A stretch of DNA of 5,771 bases. Source: UBA5862 sp002408105. Its GTDB lineage: Bacteria; Pseudomonadota; Gammaproteobacteria; Pseudomonadales; UBA5862. Below the pieces are notes generated by a model. The model searched no databases. It was not told where the DNA came from and saw only the letters and a list, made by a program, of their open reading frames with translations. Position 1 is the first letter of the stretch. Each line of letters opens with the position of its first letter. Shown piece by piece: positions 5,769-5,771 of this stretch. The DNA is taken from the NCBI GenBank assembly GCA_034189125.1, contig JAXHVB010000092.1, positions 1-5,771 of the forward strand. The letters are read 5' to 3'. The translations under genes and the position numbers were made by a program.

Positions 5769-5771
5769 CCC

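Overview
The window looks like chromosomal DNA from a GC-rich member of the Pseudomonadota. A beta- or gammaproteobacterium, possibly Pseudomonas-like, fits best, because the protein types and codon use are typical of that group. This placement is an inference; no rRNA or marker gene is present. All six confident genes read on the + strand. No tRNA, rRNA, CRISPR array, integron recombination site or intact insertion sequence was found.

Layout: positions 1-99 may hold the last codons of a gene cut by the window edge. Positions 154-2145 encode a large integral-membrane acyltransferase-3 protein fused to a periplasmic SGNH domain. It is probably an O-acetyltransferase of a surface polysaccharide, and its base composition is lower in GC than the rest of the window. 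After a short spacer comes a run of small, separately spaced genes: an ArsN2-type GNAT acetyltransferase (2220-2690), a ZIP-like metal transporter with altered signature residues (2949-3665), a glyoxalase/VOC-fold protein (3832-4215), a RimJ/RimL-type GNAT acetyltransferase (4400-4924) and a VIT1/CCC1-family iron/manganese transporter (5079-5768). The spacers are 74-258 bases, and no gene-free stretch exceeds 300 bases.

The five downstream genes do not overlap and each has its own leader, so they look like independently acquired or independently expressed accessory functions more than one tight operon. A loose theme is metal and metalloid handling (ArsN2-like, ZIP-like, VIT) mixed with small-molecule modification or detoxification (VOC, GNAT). 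The 2691-2948 spacer may contain a decayed minus-strand tail of an IS3-family transposase, which would fit an accessory region built by insertions.

No clearly new multi-gene system was recognised. The points most worth a second look are the ZIP homologue lacking the usual membrane histidines, the TTG-started acyltransferase with a tiny overlapping upstream reading frame, and the composition break between that gene and its neighbours.
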